A DNA stretch of 64,000 bases from Aquila chrysaetos chrysaetos (taxonomy: Eukaryota; Chordata; Aves; Accipitriformes; Accipitridae), in assembly GCF_900496995.4 (NCBI RefSeq), contig NC_044023.1, positions 23,134,453 through 23,198,452 of the forward strand, given 5' to 3'. Both the position numbers and the translations under genes were made by a program. The notes under the pieces are model-generated. The model did no database searches and was not told where the DNA came from. It saw only the letters and a program-made list of their open reading frames with translations. Every line of letters begins with the position of its first letter. The stretch's first letter is position 1. Of this stretch, positions 24,898-36,700 are shown piece after piece.

Positions 24898-24951
24898 CTG
24901 CAGCAAGCTGATTAGTGCCCTGCACTGCAGCAAGCTGATTAGTGCCCTGCA
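24898..24951. repeat. 27-bp perfect tandem duplication
   Basis: Two identical 27-base units begin CTGCAGCAAGCTGATTAG and abut exactly. No decay between copies implies a recent event or an assembly artefact. Confidence 0.9.
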
Positions 24952-27426
24952 CTCCAGCGCGAGCTCAGGGCACTCCGTGTCTTTTCAGATGAGACCTGTG
25001 TTGATAATGATGATTAGTGATGACTCTACTGGGATACACCAATATGTTTCTTGCATGTTTTATCTGTCCTTTTACGTATGTCCATGCTAAAATCCACACT
25101 TGTGATGTGCAAGTGTTATGGCTGCATTTACCTCATTAGTGGTGGCAATGCAGGAGTGCAAACCAGAGGAAAGCCTGCAAAGGCACGTGGAGGCAAACCA
25201 TGCTGGAACCACACCTCCGCAACGGGCTGATTCTACCTCGAAATATGGTTGGTCTCAGCTATTAAATGTGTTATTCTCGCGTGTTTGGGGTGAACTGTGG
25301 TCTTGAGGCACTAGAGGGGAGAGCGGATCTGTGCTGCTGCAGGGGTGCCTGGGGAGGGCGGTGTGCGCAGCGCTTGGCTGCCCCAAATTCATCGGCTGCA
25401 CACGCCGCTGCTCTCTTCATTCAGGAGTAGAAAGGCTGTTTGCCAGCTGCGTACATTACATCACGGCCCGCCCATGTTTAAAAGCAGTTGCTATATGTGA
25501 CTTTTGTTAGCTAGGGACTAGGCTAGCTAAGCTGTAGCATTTCTCTGAAAAAAAGGAAAAGGCCTGTTAGCTTCTGGGGGTACTGGGTCATACCCGGTGC
25601 TGTATTTGCTGCTCTTTGCAAATAGGAGCAATGCCAAACAATGCCAAAATGCCCAGGTACTAATCGTACTGCTTCCTTGTGTGCTCTTCTGCACCGTCTG
25701 AGCTGCTTGGCCCCTCTCTATTAATTATTCACCCTCCGTAAAACTACTTAACCTGCTTCCCCTGCTCCCCTTGGAGCCGGGATGTCCGTAACCAGGTAGC
25801 TCAGCCAGGGGCGACAGGGGGAATGGAGCCCAGCCTGTGCTGGTCCTTCCTCTCCCAGCGCGGTGCTGGGGTGGGGAAAAGCAGCGTCTTGCCTGTGTTG
25901 GGTGAGACCTTTGGGTTTACGGAGGCTGCGTGGCTGGGGCTGCAGGTCCCCAACAGCTGTGGAGCCAGTGAGTGTCTGGAGGCAGAAAGTTTCTAGCTTT
26001 GCCAGGGTTACTTTGCACTTCAGCTCTCACTAGGGAGGAAAGTCATCCTCAGCCTGATCCTGATGCCCTGAAAAATGCTGCAGAATTAATGAAGCACAGC
26101 AAGCTAATGAAGCATGGCAGAGAGCCTTGACTCTGTTTCCACTCTTCAGGCAGTGGCTTAGGTCCTTTGTATTTGTAAAATATTTTGAGAACCACTGCAG
26201 CCAAGTGCAAAACGGTAGGTGTTTTCCAACCTGTTGACAACCAACAAATCCTATTTAATATCCATTAATATCTCTTAATTCGAATCATGAAAGTTTTTCT
26301 GCAGTGTCAGAAGAAATCCTTAAGAAAAAGATTGTACTTCAGGAGAACGGAAAATATTCTTATTCCTTGGGCATCTTGCAGACGACTCACGATTTTTTTT
26401 CAGCTACATCTTCATTTGCTCAGCTCATGTCCCTCCTGCCTTGGCCTCACACTGCAGAAGTCACCGCTGAACTACCTGGAGAGCTGGAGCTACACAATTT
26501 GTGAATGATACAAACATTGGGATCCTCAGCGGTGTCCCTCTGGAGGACAGATGTTTAGAGAAGGTGTGGAATTTATTATGTAAATGGTGTCTAGAGCTTG
26601 TAAATCTCTATCACCCCGATCACCTTTCCTTTTAAAAAGCATGCCAACGTTTGCTTTCTCATTCTGCTGTTCTTTGAAGTCGGGGGATTTCTAATCTCCT
26701 CCTATTGGCTTTACTGTACAGAACTAGGCTTAACTTGGCTGGGAATGAAAATAACCACTTACAGCTACCTGACCGGCACAGCAGCAAGGTCCACAGTAAA
26801 TCACCTGAAAAAGTCCATGCAAAATGCATGGATTCCTGGCAGAAACTTCTAGAGACTGGCTGGTTATGTGAAAGTAATGGAGAACAACGAGGTTGTGAGG
26901 GCTGACCCTTAGTTTTTGGAAGTTCTAAGAGCACACACAAGAGTTTTATGAGGTATTTCACTTGCTGAGAAAGTACTCTGCATTTGTCACGTGAAAATAT
27001 TATGGTTAGTGTTTCTTAATCCCTAGTCCTCGGCAAGCCCAGGATTTGCCTGCAGGCAGGCTGCAGCTCAGTGGTTCGGTGGACAAAACAGAAGCTCTCG
27101 GGTGGCCAACTCGAGAGACTAAACTGCAGGTTGCACCAAAGAAAAGCCCCCACGATCCACATCTTTTGTAATGGGAGCTTCAACCCACCACGCAGCCTCG
27201 GCGGGGTGCCGCTCTCCACCCTGCTGGGTGTCTCCGAGGGCCTCAGCGGGCAGCTGGGGGCGCTTCTGTCATGCCAGGCGGAGCAGGAAGCTGGGGACGG
27301 GTCAGGGGGCGAGGGCTGGGAGCGCAGCACGGCTGCCGGGGGCCCACCGGCAGCCAGAACGGCGAGCCAGAACGGAGTTGGGGCGTCGAACCGGGCAGCC
27401 CTGAGGGGCCGGGACACCCTCCCGCC

Positions 27427-27484
27427 CAAGATGGCGGCGCCGAGGGTGTGTGAGTAGACACCCGCCCCCGCCCAAGATGGCGGA
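27427..27484 (+). promoter_or_regulatory. ARL8B: Pair of YY1/TISU elements, ARL8B promoter
   Basis: CAAGATGGCGGC (27427-27438) and CAAGATGGCGGA (27473-27484) both follow CCCGCC. The first is a perfect match to the TISU/YY1 consensus (SAASATGGCGGC), which normally lies just downstream of TATA-less start sites. This suggests ARL8B transcription starts near 27400-27470, giving a leader of about 320-390 bases. The ATGs inside both elements are out of frame with ARL8B. Confidence 0.6.
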
Positions 27485-27607
27485 GGCCGAGGGCTGGCGG
27501 CAGACGCCCCGCCCCGCCCCGCCCCGCCCCGCGCGGCGCGGCCCCGCCTCCTCCCCGCCTCCCCGCCTCCGCCGGTCCTCCCCCGGAGGCGTAGAGCTCG
27601 GCGGTTG

Positions 27608-27623
27608 CCGGCAGGGGGCGGTG
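27608..27623 (+). promoter_or_regulatory. ARL8B: CTCF-like motif, ARL8B promoter
   Basis: CCGGCAGGGGGCGGTG matches the CTCF core (CCASYAGRKGGCRS) with one mismatch. It lies between the TISU pair and the start codon. Binding is inferred. Confidence 0.4.
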
Positions 27624-27670
27624 CGGTGCGCGGCGGCGCGGGGTCCGCCGGCGGGGCGGCCTCTCTTGGT

Positions 27671-27686
27671 GCGGTCATATGACCGC
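27671..27686. promoter_or_regulatory. ARL8B: 16-bp perfect palindrome in the ARL8B 5' leader/promoter
   Basis: GCGGTCATATGACCGC is its own reverse complement. Its centre GTCATATGAC differs from the TFEB/TFE3 CLEAR palindrome GTCACGTGAC only at the two central bases. ARL8B is a lysosomal gene, so a relation to CLEAR is plausible but unproven. Confidence 0.45.
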
Positions 27687-27787
27687 GGCGCGGGGGCGAG
27701 CCGGGCCGTGTGGGAGCGCGCGGGTGTCGGGCAGCCGCCGCCGGAGCCGAAGCCAGAGCCAGACCCCGGTCCCCCGCCGCCGCCGCC

Positions 27788-30700
27788 ATGCTGGCGCTGC
27801 TCTCCCGGCTGCTGGACTGGTTCCGCTCGCTCTTCTGGAAGGAGGAGATGGAGCTCACCCTGGTGGGGCTGCAATACTCGGGCAAGACCACCTTCGTCAA
27901 CGTCATCGCGGTGAGCGGAGCGGGCCGCGCCGGCCCGGGGGTAGGCCGCGGCGGGGCCTGGCGGGGGCACCGCGGCCTGTGCGGGCCCGGCGGGAGCGGG
28001 CTGGAGACCAGGCGGGGCCGGGGCCTGGTGTCAGTAGCCCGCGGCTACCGCCTGCCCGGCACCCCGTCCCCCGCCCCCTTCTTCCCCTTCCCCGGTAGAC
28101 GGTGGGGGTCTCGCCCGCCTCCCGCGTTGGGCTGAGCTGCTGGGACGGAGCTGCTCCGTTGGGCTGCCGGGGGTGGGAAGCAGGGACGTCTGCTCTTGCT
28201 GGGTGGGCTCGTCGGAGAGGCGGCTGAGCCGGCCGTGTACGGCCTCGAATAGCGTGTGCTGTGGGTGCCTCCATCAACCTTTGTGCGCCGCTGGGGCCGT
28301 GGAGACGCTGGTAGCCGTGTGGGAGCAGAGCTCTGCGGTGTGCGCCGAAGGCTTGTTTCCGTCCGCGTACTAGCGTGGCTGGGCTTGCGTAATGTGAAGA
28401 TAGCATAATGTGTCTTCAGCTGCTTTCTTCCATTTGACCTTTTTCCAGTGGTCCTCAGTAAATGATGTAAACGTTTCCCGCTCACGGTTCTTCTCTCAGA
28501 TTTTTTGCTTATTCTGACTCCTGAAAGCTGTGTCAAACAATCTGCTTTCTCTTAAGGTGTGCGCTGAGAAGTACAACTTCCAAGTCTAACAGCAGCAGGC
28601 TGCTGAACTTGGGCCTACTTATCTGATGATCTGCTTGGAGCAGATGAAGGAAGGGTGTGGGAATCCTCCTACGTGATGCTTTTCCATTGTTGAACAAGAT
28701 AAAGAGTGGCCTACTTCAATGGCTTGTTCAGCTTCATCAGTGTCCTGTTCTGTGGATGCATGTGACAGAAAATGTTCAAAGAGACAAGCCGGAATTTGGA
28801 AGCCCTTGTAGGGAGACTGAAATGGGAAGCTAGGGTACCTTTTGCTTTTGCAGAGAGCGTGACTGACTTGAGTCCAGCGCACCTATAATGAGAAAGCTGA
28901 TGTCTTCAACCTTAGATTGAGCAGACCTTCACCTTTTTATAAGGCTGTCTCCTTAATATTACTGAGTATTTTTATGAACGTATTTATTTAAGTGTCAGTT
29001 GAACGAGTTACTGGATAGGAAAAGGACTCTCATTCTCTTGCAGCTATGCATAATCCTTGTTACACTGACTAGCTGTCAAAATGTAGCCAAGCTCTTGTGT
29101 AGTTGGGCATGTTAGCACTCAGTGGGCTTTACGATAATCATGTGAAATGGGTCCGCCTTCACAAAAAGTAGCTCTTCCTCTGACTAGTTGTGTTAGGTGA
29201 AAGTTGCTAGACTAACCCAAGAATGCCAGAAGCCTTTTCTTTCACACACAGTAGTGGCTGCCCCTACCTCTGGACTTGGATTTCTAAAAATGGAGCTCGG
29301 AAATTGTTGAACAATCTGTCTGTGGCTGCTGAGCTGATACTGATCGGTGTGTTCATGCAACTTTGGGCACTGAAGTTACTCTGCAGGCTTTTTGTCTTCT
29401 GGAGTCCTGGACGGCGATGGCACTTGGCAAAGTACTGCTTTGCTGCTCTGTCTGTGTAGTACCAGCAGCACATCTCCTTCAGGGAGTTATCTGTGAAGCA
29501 GTGGTGCAGATATGTGAAGTAGTACAGAATGGTTTTAGTAGTTGCACATCAGTTTAGTCCATCTAAGTTGTCTCAAATGGTAAAAGTACTCCTAAGTAAA
29601 GCTGACATCTGTATCCAGCTTGCTTTCCTAGGGGTTGAATCTTGCAAGGTTTCAACTGCACATTAGGATCACACCCAGAAATTTATCTGTGTAAGTGTCA
29701 TTCAAATAGCCTTGCAAAACTGAGTGAAATAAGGAAGTTGTTATGCATAATGATACAGCCTAGTTAGGCGTTTTAGGTTTGGAAGTAGCAAGTCACATTT
29801 TTGAAGTTTTTAATGAGGGAATCTAGTGACTCTTTACAAAAAACAGAGTGAGGGCACTTGCTCAGGTTTTTGTTACTGGTTTTGAAAAAAAAATAGCTTG
29901 AGCTTTAGTTATCAGCACAATATTGCTTCTTACGGGAGTAGTGCCATCCATGGCATGAAGAGCTAACTTCTTGTTAGTTGCTTCATTGACTGACTTTAAT
30001 TCAGAGTATGCATTTGGAAATGAGTGCCGGAAAGGAGTAACTGCTCTCTGCAGGCCAGTTAATGGTTTCGATGGATGTAGCTGTCAGGCGTTGGGATTCC
30101 GTAAAACTAAAATGAAAGGAATGACACAGCAAGATGCTAGTCCTACCTACAGAGTAGCTCTAAAAGCTGGGTTACATACCAGGAACTTGGTATGGCTTAT
30201 AAGGCTACATACATTCTGTTTAACAAAGGGCTGTTACCAGTCTCTTGGCAACAGTGAGTTTAATCTAATATAAATCTCTAATATAATCTATGCCGATCAA
30301 ATCGGGCGTATGTAACTAGAAATAAAACTCAAGCCAATTACACAGGAGGCTTGATGCAACACCTGACTATCGCTGAAGTGGGAAGGCCATGAAAGGCAGA
30401 CAGTCCAGTTCTAGAACAGTGTTTTTCTAGGTTGCTAGCTGGTTTGGGCAATATTTATTCCTCCAGTGTAAACAAGCACTTAGTTTGTAATCAGACCAAA
30501 CTTAGTTTGACTAGAAGGTTTAAAAACCAACCTTAGCAGTGAAATCTAGTTATAGCTGGATACAACTGATGCAGCTTCTGCTTCGCTAAGGCTCCGTATT
30601 AGTCACTGTCTCTAATTAGATATTAAGCATAAGTTTTCCATGTGCGTGAGTAAACTTGTTCACAAGGGAGGATATCATTTCTTCCTGGTCCTAATTTCCA

Positions 30701-33700
30701 TAATGTAGATGGCCTATGGCTCTTATTCAGAGAAACTGCATGTCATCCCCGTATTGCATCTTGAATTGTTAGCTTCTTATCTGGGGGCTTGAAATGCCCA
30801 TCATTTACTGGAGTCTGCAGTATCTTCTGTCGTTTGCATCTCTGCAGCTAGTGTCTGTGAACAGGCTTTCATCAGCCTTGCTGTCAAAGCTGCGAGTCCC
30901 AGCCATGCTGGTGTGGGGAGGTACAAGAGGCAACCGAGCTCCACAGCCATGTGATGCAACTGAAACATGACTCAAGTAAACTGACTCTGCTTCCAGGCTG
31001 CGGGCAGTGCATGCTGGTGAATAATGGGACACTTGTTCAGTTTCAAAAAATACTTCATGAAGAGTGGTGTTTCCTATTGCGAAGTCTTACTTGAAGCCCA
31101 GTAGCTTGATCCTTGATCCAGGTGTTTGGCACTGGAACGCTGAAGCTCGATAGCGTGATCCTCAGCGGGCAGGAGAGGAGAACTGCAGGGGTGGGAGGGG
31201 AGTCAGACGTTCCTGATACAGTTGTCAGGTTTAAGAGCTAAACTGAACCTGTTCTGTTTGTGGTGTAGGATAAATAAGATCCCTTTTTGGGATTTGTGTC
31301 AAAGCCTGAATTAGTGTGTTTTGTTTTTTAACTTTGGAATATCTGACAAGCCTTTGAATGAGGCCTTGGTTTCTAGAAAGAAGCAATTTTTGAAGTGCCT
31401 CTCAACAAAAGATTCCTTTGGCCAGTTGGGAGCTGTGACTTCCTTCTGTCCTCATGACTATTACAAGTAACTTTGACTTAAAGAAGTCACGCTGGAGAAG
31501 TGCAGAAAAAGATTGTTCTAAAGAGCTTCACTGCTGCTCTAGTGCTTTCTGAAACACCCAGGTAGGTCATAAATAGCTTATGTTGTCACTTCATACACAT
31601 AGTAGTTAAGTGAGAAGGTTGATACATTTTTAAGCGAAGTGTTTCTTAATCACAGAAGTCTCTTGAAGTGGATTGCCTCACTTCATTAGGTAATAAAGCT
31701 AATATGAGGTGACTCATATTCCAGTTAATACTTTTTTTTTTTTTGAGGTCCTGCTTGCTCTGCCCCAGGTGGTCTGAAACAGGTGACTGAAATTGGAATC
31801 TACTTTTTCCATTATGGTCTTCCTGTATAGCACTCTTTTAAGCAATGGAAGAGCCTTAAGCCGTAACACCTGGAGAAATATGCTTTCATGACTATCGGAG
31901 GCATGAAATGACCTAAGCTCTTACATGACTGACTTCTAGATAGAAATGTGCCTTTTTAGGTCTTGTTTCACTGCTGAGTGGTAGTTATATGATAAGCAGT
32001 CCATGTCTTTTTGAATATTCCATTGAAGTCAGGGTTGGGGAAATAAAAAGGCATTTTCTTGTCAGAATAAGCTATTTTGCTTTCTGCAGCAATCATTCAT
32101 AGAAGTGCTGTTATAAAGCCTTTCAAGGGACTGTTAGATCACAAGGACTGAAGCTTCTAAACTAGAGTTCAAGCTGCTGAATGTGATCACAAGTAGCTGA
32201 AACTCTGAAGTATTTCAAGAAGGAAGCTAGACTACAGAAACTAGAGAGTTGATTTGTGCACATATGATGCACTTGTTGATTGAGGCTATGAATGTTGCAG
32301 AGGAGGCTTAGTGTAGGGGTAGCTTTATACAATGCTAAAATGACTTTTTTTTTTTTTTTTTTTTAAAGAAGAGATTTCAGAGAGATGTGGCATTTTTCTT
32401 GGTGTGAAAAGAAAGAAATTTAGTGACAAAGAGTGGGGCTTAAGGTAGTATGCTGGTTCAGGTGGATTGGGAGTGTCCTGGCTGGAATTCATACTCCAGT
32501 GATGTTGTCTCCTAGTCGGCTAAGCTTGTTTGTGATCTCTTCTAGATGGATGAGAAGTATTACAAGTAAAGATAAAAATCTTTGTTGTGTAGTAACAAAG
32601 CCTATATGAAGAAATTTGTCCTATAACAGTCATGAATCATGTTAGCTTTATGAGATGCAAGCTAAAGGCTGCCCTGACCTTTTCTGTCGATACGAAGACT
32701 CTCCTTGTGCAGGTTGCAGAATCAAAGACTGGTAGCTGTGAATTGGTGGTTGAGGACCATGTGGATGGACCATTGTAAGCATCATGCTTTCCAGTGCCAG
32801 CAGGAGAGAGCTACCGCTCTAGCTGGAAAGAAAGAAGAGGGAACGCCAGTTCTACTGCTGCAGTTTGAGTTCTGCCTTTAATGGTTCCTTTAATGTATTG
32901 AAATGAATTTTTAAGGAAAGATACAGGAAGCAGGAATTCCAGTCTTACGCTCAATTACTTGATCAAGCTGCTTAGGGCTTGGTGTTGACAGTCTGGTAAG
33001 CATAACTCCCTGGAAGTTGGCAGTCTTCTGGCTGTAGCTTATGGCTACAGAGAGGCAGATGAAGTAGCTAGAGTGTAGTTTGTTTTGTTTTGGTTTTTTT
33101 GACTCAAGACAACTGGAAATGGTAGGTGTAGTAAGCAGCTCGTTTTAATATTGACTAAGTATTAAAAAAGACTAAACTTGCATCCTTTGTACGCTTCTGG
33201 AAAGTTAGCTGATATTAAGTTAAACGCTTGTCCAAAGTCTTCTGATCCTAGCCTCTGGGAAGTGAACTGTACCTGTAACTGGCATGCTGCTGGCTCATTC
33301 CTGAGGGAAGACTTCTGGGGGTGCTGGCTGGCAAAGCTGTCCCTGGCCTGCTGGAGGGCTGAGGGAGAGGGCGCAGACCCAGAGAGGCAGTCTGCCAGTG
33401 TTACAGGTAAAAAGCAGTGCATGTGAGTGTGGCTGTGCTTCGGCATGTGTGGTGGTGTTTCAGAGCACCCACCAAAGCTAGTGTTAGCTGGTGTGTAACA
33501 GGTGTGACAGACTTGGATCTGGTAGTGAGATGGAGGGTGAAATGCGTAAATGCTACAGTCTGTGCAAGAGTTAACGTTAATACTAGATACAAGGTGAGCT
33601 GAACTCAAACCAATTCATGGAGGTAGGTGTTGGCCCTGAACTAGATTACAGTGCAGGGACTTAGTTCAGTCTGGAAGCAGTTTTGCTCCTCTGAATAATC

Positions 33701-36700
33701 TTATCCAACATAAGTACTCAGGCAGGTAAATGGGTTCATGTTGCACTAAAATCACATGCTTGGGTTTCCAGGAGCTTGGGAGTATTGAAAAGGGAGCATC
33801 TCTTAAATGAGGAGTCCTAAAGACTAGTCCTGCAGGTTCTTTCTGCATGTGGTTTTTGAAATTCGGTCTGTTTAGTCTCCCTCTTTCTTATCTTTCACGT
33901 AGGGGCTAGAGTTAACTTTGTTTTGTGACCTTCAGCAAACAGTTTGTATTAATGCTGTATGGTCTGTATGACCTCAGAGCTAATGGCTTAATTCGTAATC
34001 ACTTCTAATACACAAGGCTGATCTTCCAGGAGGCCTGGATGAAGTAGTGTCTGCCTATTGGAATATTCACAAGTGCTGAAAACAGATGCTATTGCTAGAT
34101 TTGTAAGCAACTATTCTTGCTGTCCTTGATGAGTGTTTGAGCAATGCTACTATGTACGACAACAGCCAAGCACTTTCAGATTGGGAATTGAAAATATTTC
34201 TGTGCTTATCAAACTTGTTTTAAAGCTGATGCCTATTTTAGAAGGAGAAAGCATTGTATCGTGAACACACAGTGACAGGGCTGAGTAATCTGCTCTAGGG
34301 GGTACAGAGGGAAGTCTGATTCAAACAGAACTGCCTACTAGTAAAAGCATATTCTTCTTGTTCTGGTGTGTGAGTAGCTTTTGCATATGAATACTCGAAG
34401 ACGCAGCTGAATTCCTGGCTTTTTTTCCTCTGTAGAGGTAGTAAACAAAAGCCCTCTAAATTCTGGGTTTAGAGAACTGTTTCTGGGCCAAGACAGTTGG
34501 ATACAATAGCAGAACCTGTCAAAGGAGATCACTGCCTACTAACAAAACCCAGTACAATTGTTTTAACCATTTTTTGACCTGTCTTAAAAGATAGGGTGAC
34601 TGCTGGTAGCTTTCTTTAGGTACACTAACTGCAAACAGAGGAACGCCTGCACTTAAATCAGAGTAAGGTCTTCCTCTCAAAGGTATAAAGTGCCTGCCTC
34701 ACCTCAAATCCACAGCCTCCAGACTTCCTATAGAGAGAAAGGGCATGCTTGTGTTTTGGAGGTAGCTTGATGAAGGCACCTGCTACCCACACCGTCTGTT
34801 TCTGACAGTTCAGAAAGTATGTCAGGTAGTGCTGGTTTGTCTTGCCTACAGAGCAGAGTACAGAAAGCTGAAACTCAAGGTGTAACTGAGCAACTGTAGT
34901 GTAGTTTTTAACCAAGTCAGAACAAGTTTTTATGCCACCTGAATGTGTACTGTGGGTAGAGAGTACTTGGAAAGTACTATAAGATGCAGCAGCTTTTCTG
35001 AAGATTCTGTAAAAGCTTCTTTGTGGCGGATCACAGTAATTTCTTCAACATTACATTAAACATGTGGCAAATGAGATGCTGCTCCAATCTGAAGGAATCT
35101 GTATCCTAAAAGAGCAGTGAGAGAGCATGAACTATTGATAGGAACAGCTCTTGAGTGAAGAATCTGGAAGTATCTGAATGGAAATAGCTGACAGCATATG
35201 GGGTAATATGAAGTAGCACAAAGAGGTGGAGGTTCAGGCAGTGCTTGGGAGATGTTTGGTTAGAAGTTGTGGGTGTAGGGTGTGACTGTATAGAGGCAGG
35301 AATGCAGTGGTTCTTGAGCAACCATGGCAAGCTGGCCCTTCAAAGGCAAGATGGGCAGTGCATGCTTTATGAACTGAACTAAACTGCATCAGGCATGGAA
35401 ATCACGGTTAACCATCTGCTGCTGAGCTACACATAAACTGGCTGAAATGGACAACTCATACACTGGGCTTTCAGGGCAGGAATGGCAAGCTAATGAACAG
35501 GCATTCAGGTTGTGCACCTACCTTGCTAAGTTAGCAGAAAGGTTAGAGTAGTTTCTGAAACAGTGCTGCATGAGATTGATATGTGCTTTTCTCTGTAGCT
35601 TAAACAGTTGAAACTTCTTTCAAATGAGAATGCAGAACATCTGCCTAATGAGCATCACTCATTTAAGCTGTCCATTTTTCAGGTCGTCACTGTTTTTACA
35701 GCTGCATTCCTTGGATTCAAGGACTTATTTATTTTTTTTTTAACTCCTTTTAAAAGACTGTTAGTCTGTATAGCCATGCATCTGGAAAGCAGATCTTAAA
35801 TGTGAAAAATCACCACCTGTCCAGGGGACTGCTGGCTTCAAATCCAAGCTCTGCACTTATTTCTGTTTTGGAGGTCAACAGCAAGATCAATGTGCCATTT
35901 AACTGAAGGACTTGGCCAAATAAACTGAAATGTGACTGCTATCATCTGTGTTTTCAGTTGACTTCTAATGTTTATCAGCATTATACTGGAGTCTGTATTG
36001 TGTGAAGCTTGCAGCTTTTGTTTGCTAGTGGAAGATCACAGTTTTTTGGGGGGCTTGAGGTAGGGGGAGCAAGCTGAAGAAAGTGTGAGCTTCTAGGCAT
36101 GGAAGTGAATGCCAAAGCATTGGTATTACAAACTGATCATCTTCTGGTTGTAAACTCTGAACAGCATTTGCTCAAAGCATGTCAAGTCAGACTTAGTTAA
36201 TACTTCCAGTTTGTGAGCATTTGGGCCCTAACTCTATAGGGCGATGCGACGTCTGCTTCATAGTTCCTAAAGGGCTTTTAACTCAGGCTAGGTTCTCTGT
36301 GCAACATCAGGGGAGAGAAGCAGACTTTCTGCTGCTATGATATTGAACCCTAATTAAACAACTGAATGCATTTGAGTTGACCTTTTTGCCAAATCTGGTT
36401 GACTGTCTGGTTCTATTACGCATAATGGATGTAGTGAGATACATAATGACCGCTGTGGCTGAGATCCACCTTCTGCCAAATAGCCAAGGAAGCATGGGAG
36501 AAATCTGTACTACTGTTGATAACACTTGTTATGGCTCCTGGGTTAGCTACAGGAGATAGCTGTGAACTTGGCTTTCAAGCTGTTACAGATAAAAGTGTAA
36601 CAGATAGTAAAACATCTGCCACTAGAGAACCTCTCTAATACAACACTGTTTTGCAGCAGTTATGTCAGAACTTAAAGTGATGCTGAACTTCTGGTGGAAA

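Larger units (their letters stand above)
5791..27400. other. BHLHE40-ARL8B intergenic region
   Basis: About 21.6 kb with no supported gene. CpG-rich tracts lie at roughly 5.98-6.8, 7.33-7.7, 11.0-11.9 and 12.48-13.4 kb. Long open frames occur there in several frames at once, because stop codons are scarce in GC-rich DNA, and none has a recognisable domain. The rest is moderately AT-rich single-copy sequence with a few old repeat relics, listed separately. Regulatory elements of BHLHE40 probably lie here, but I cannot place them by eye. Confidence 0.6.
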
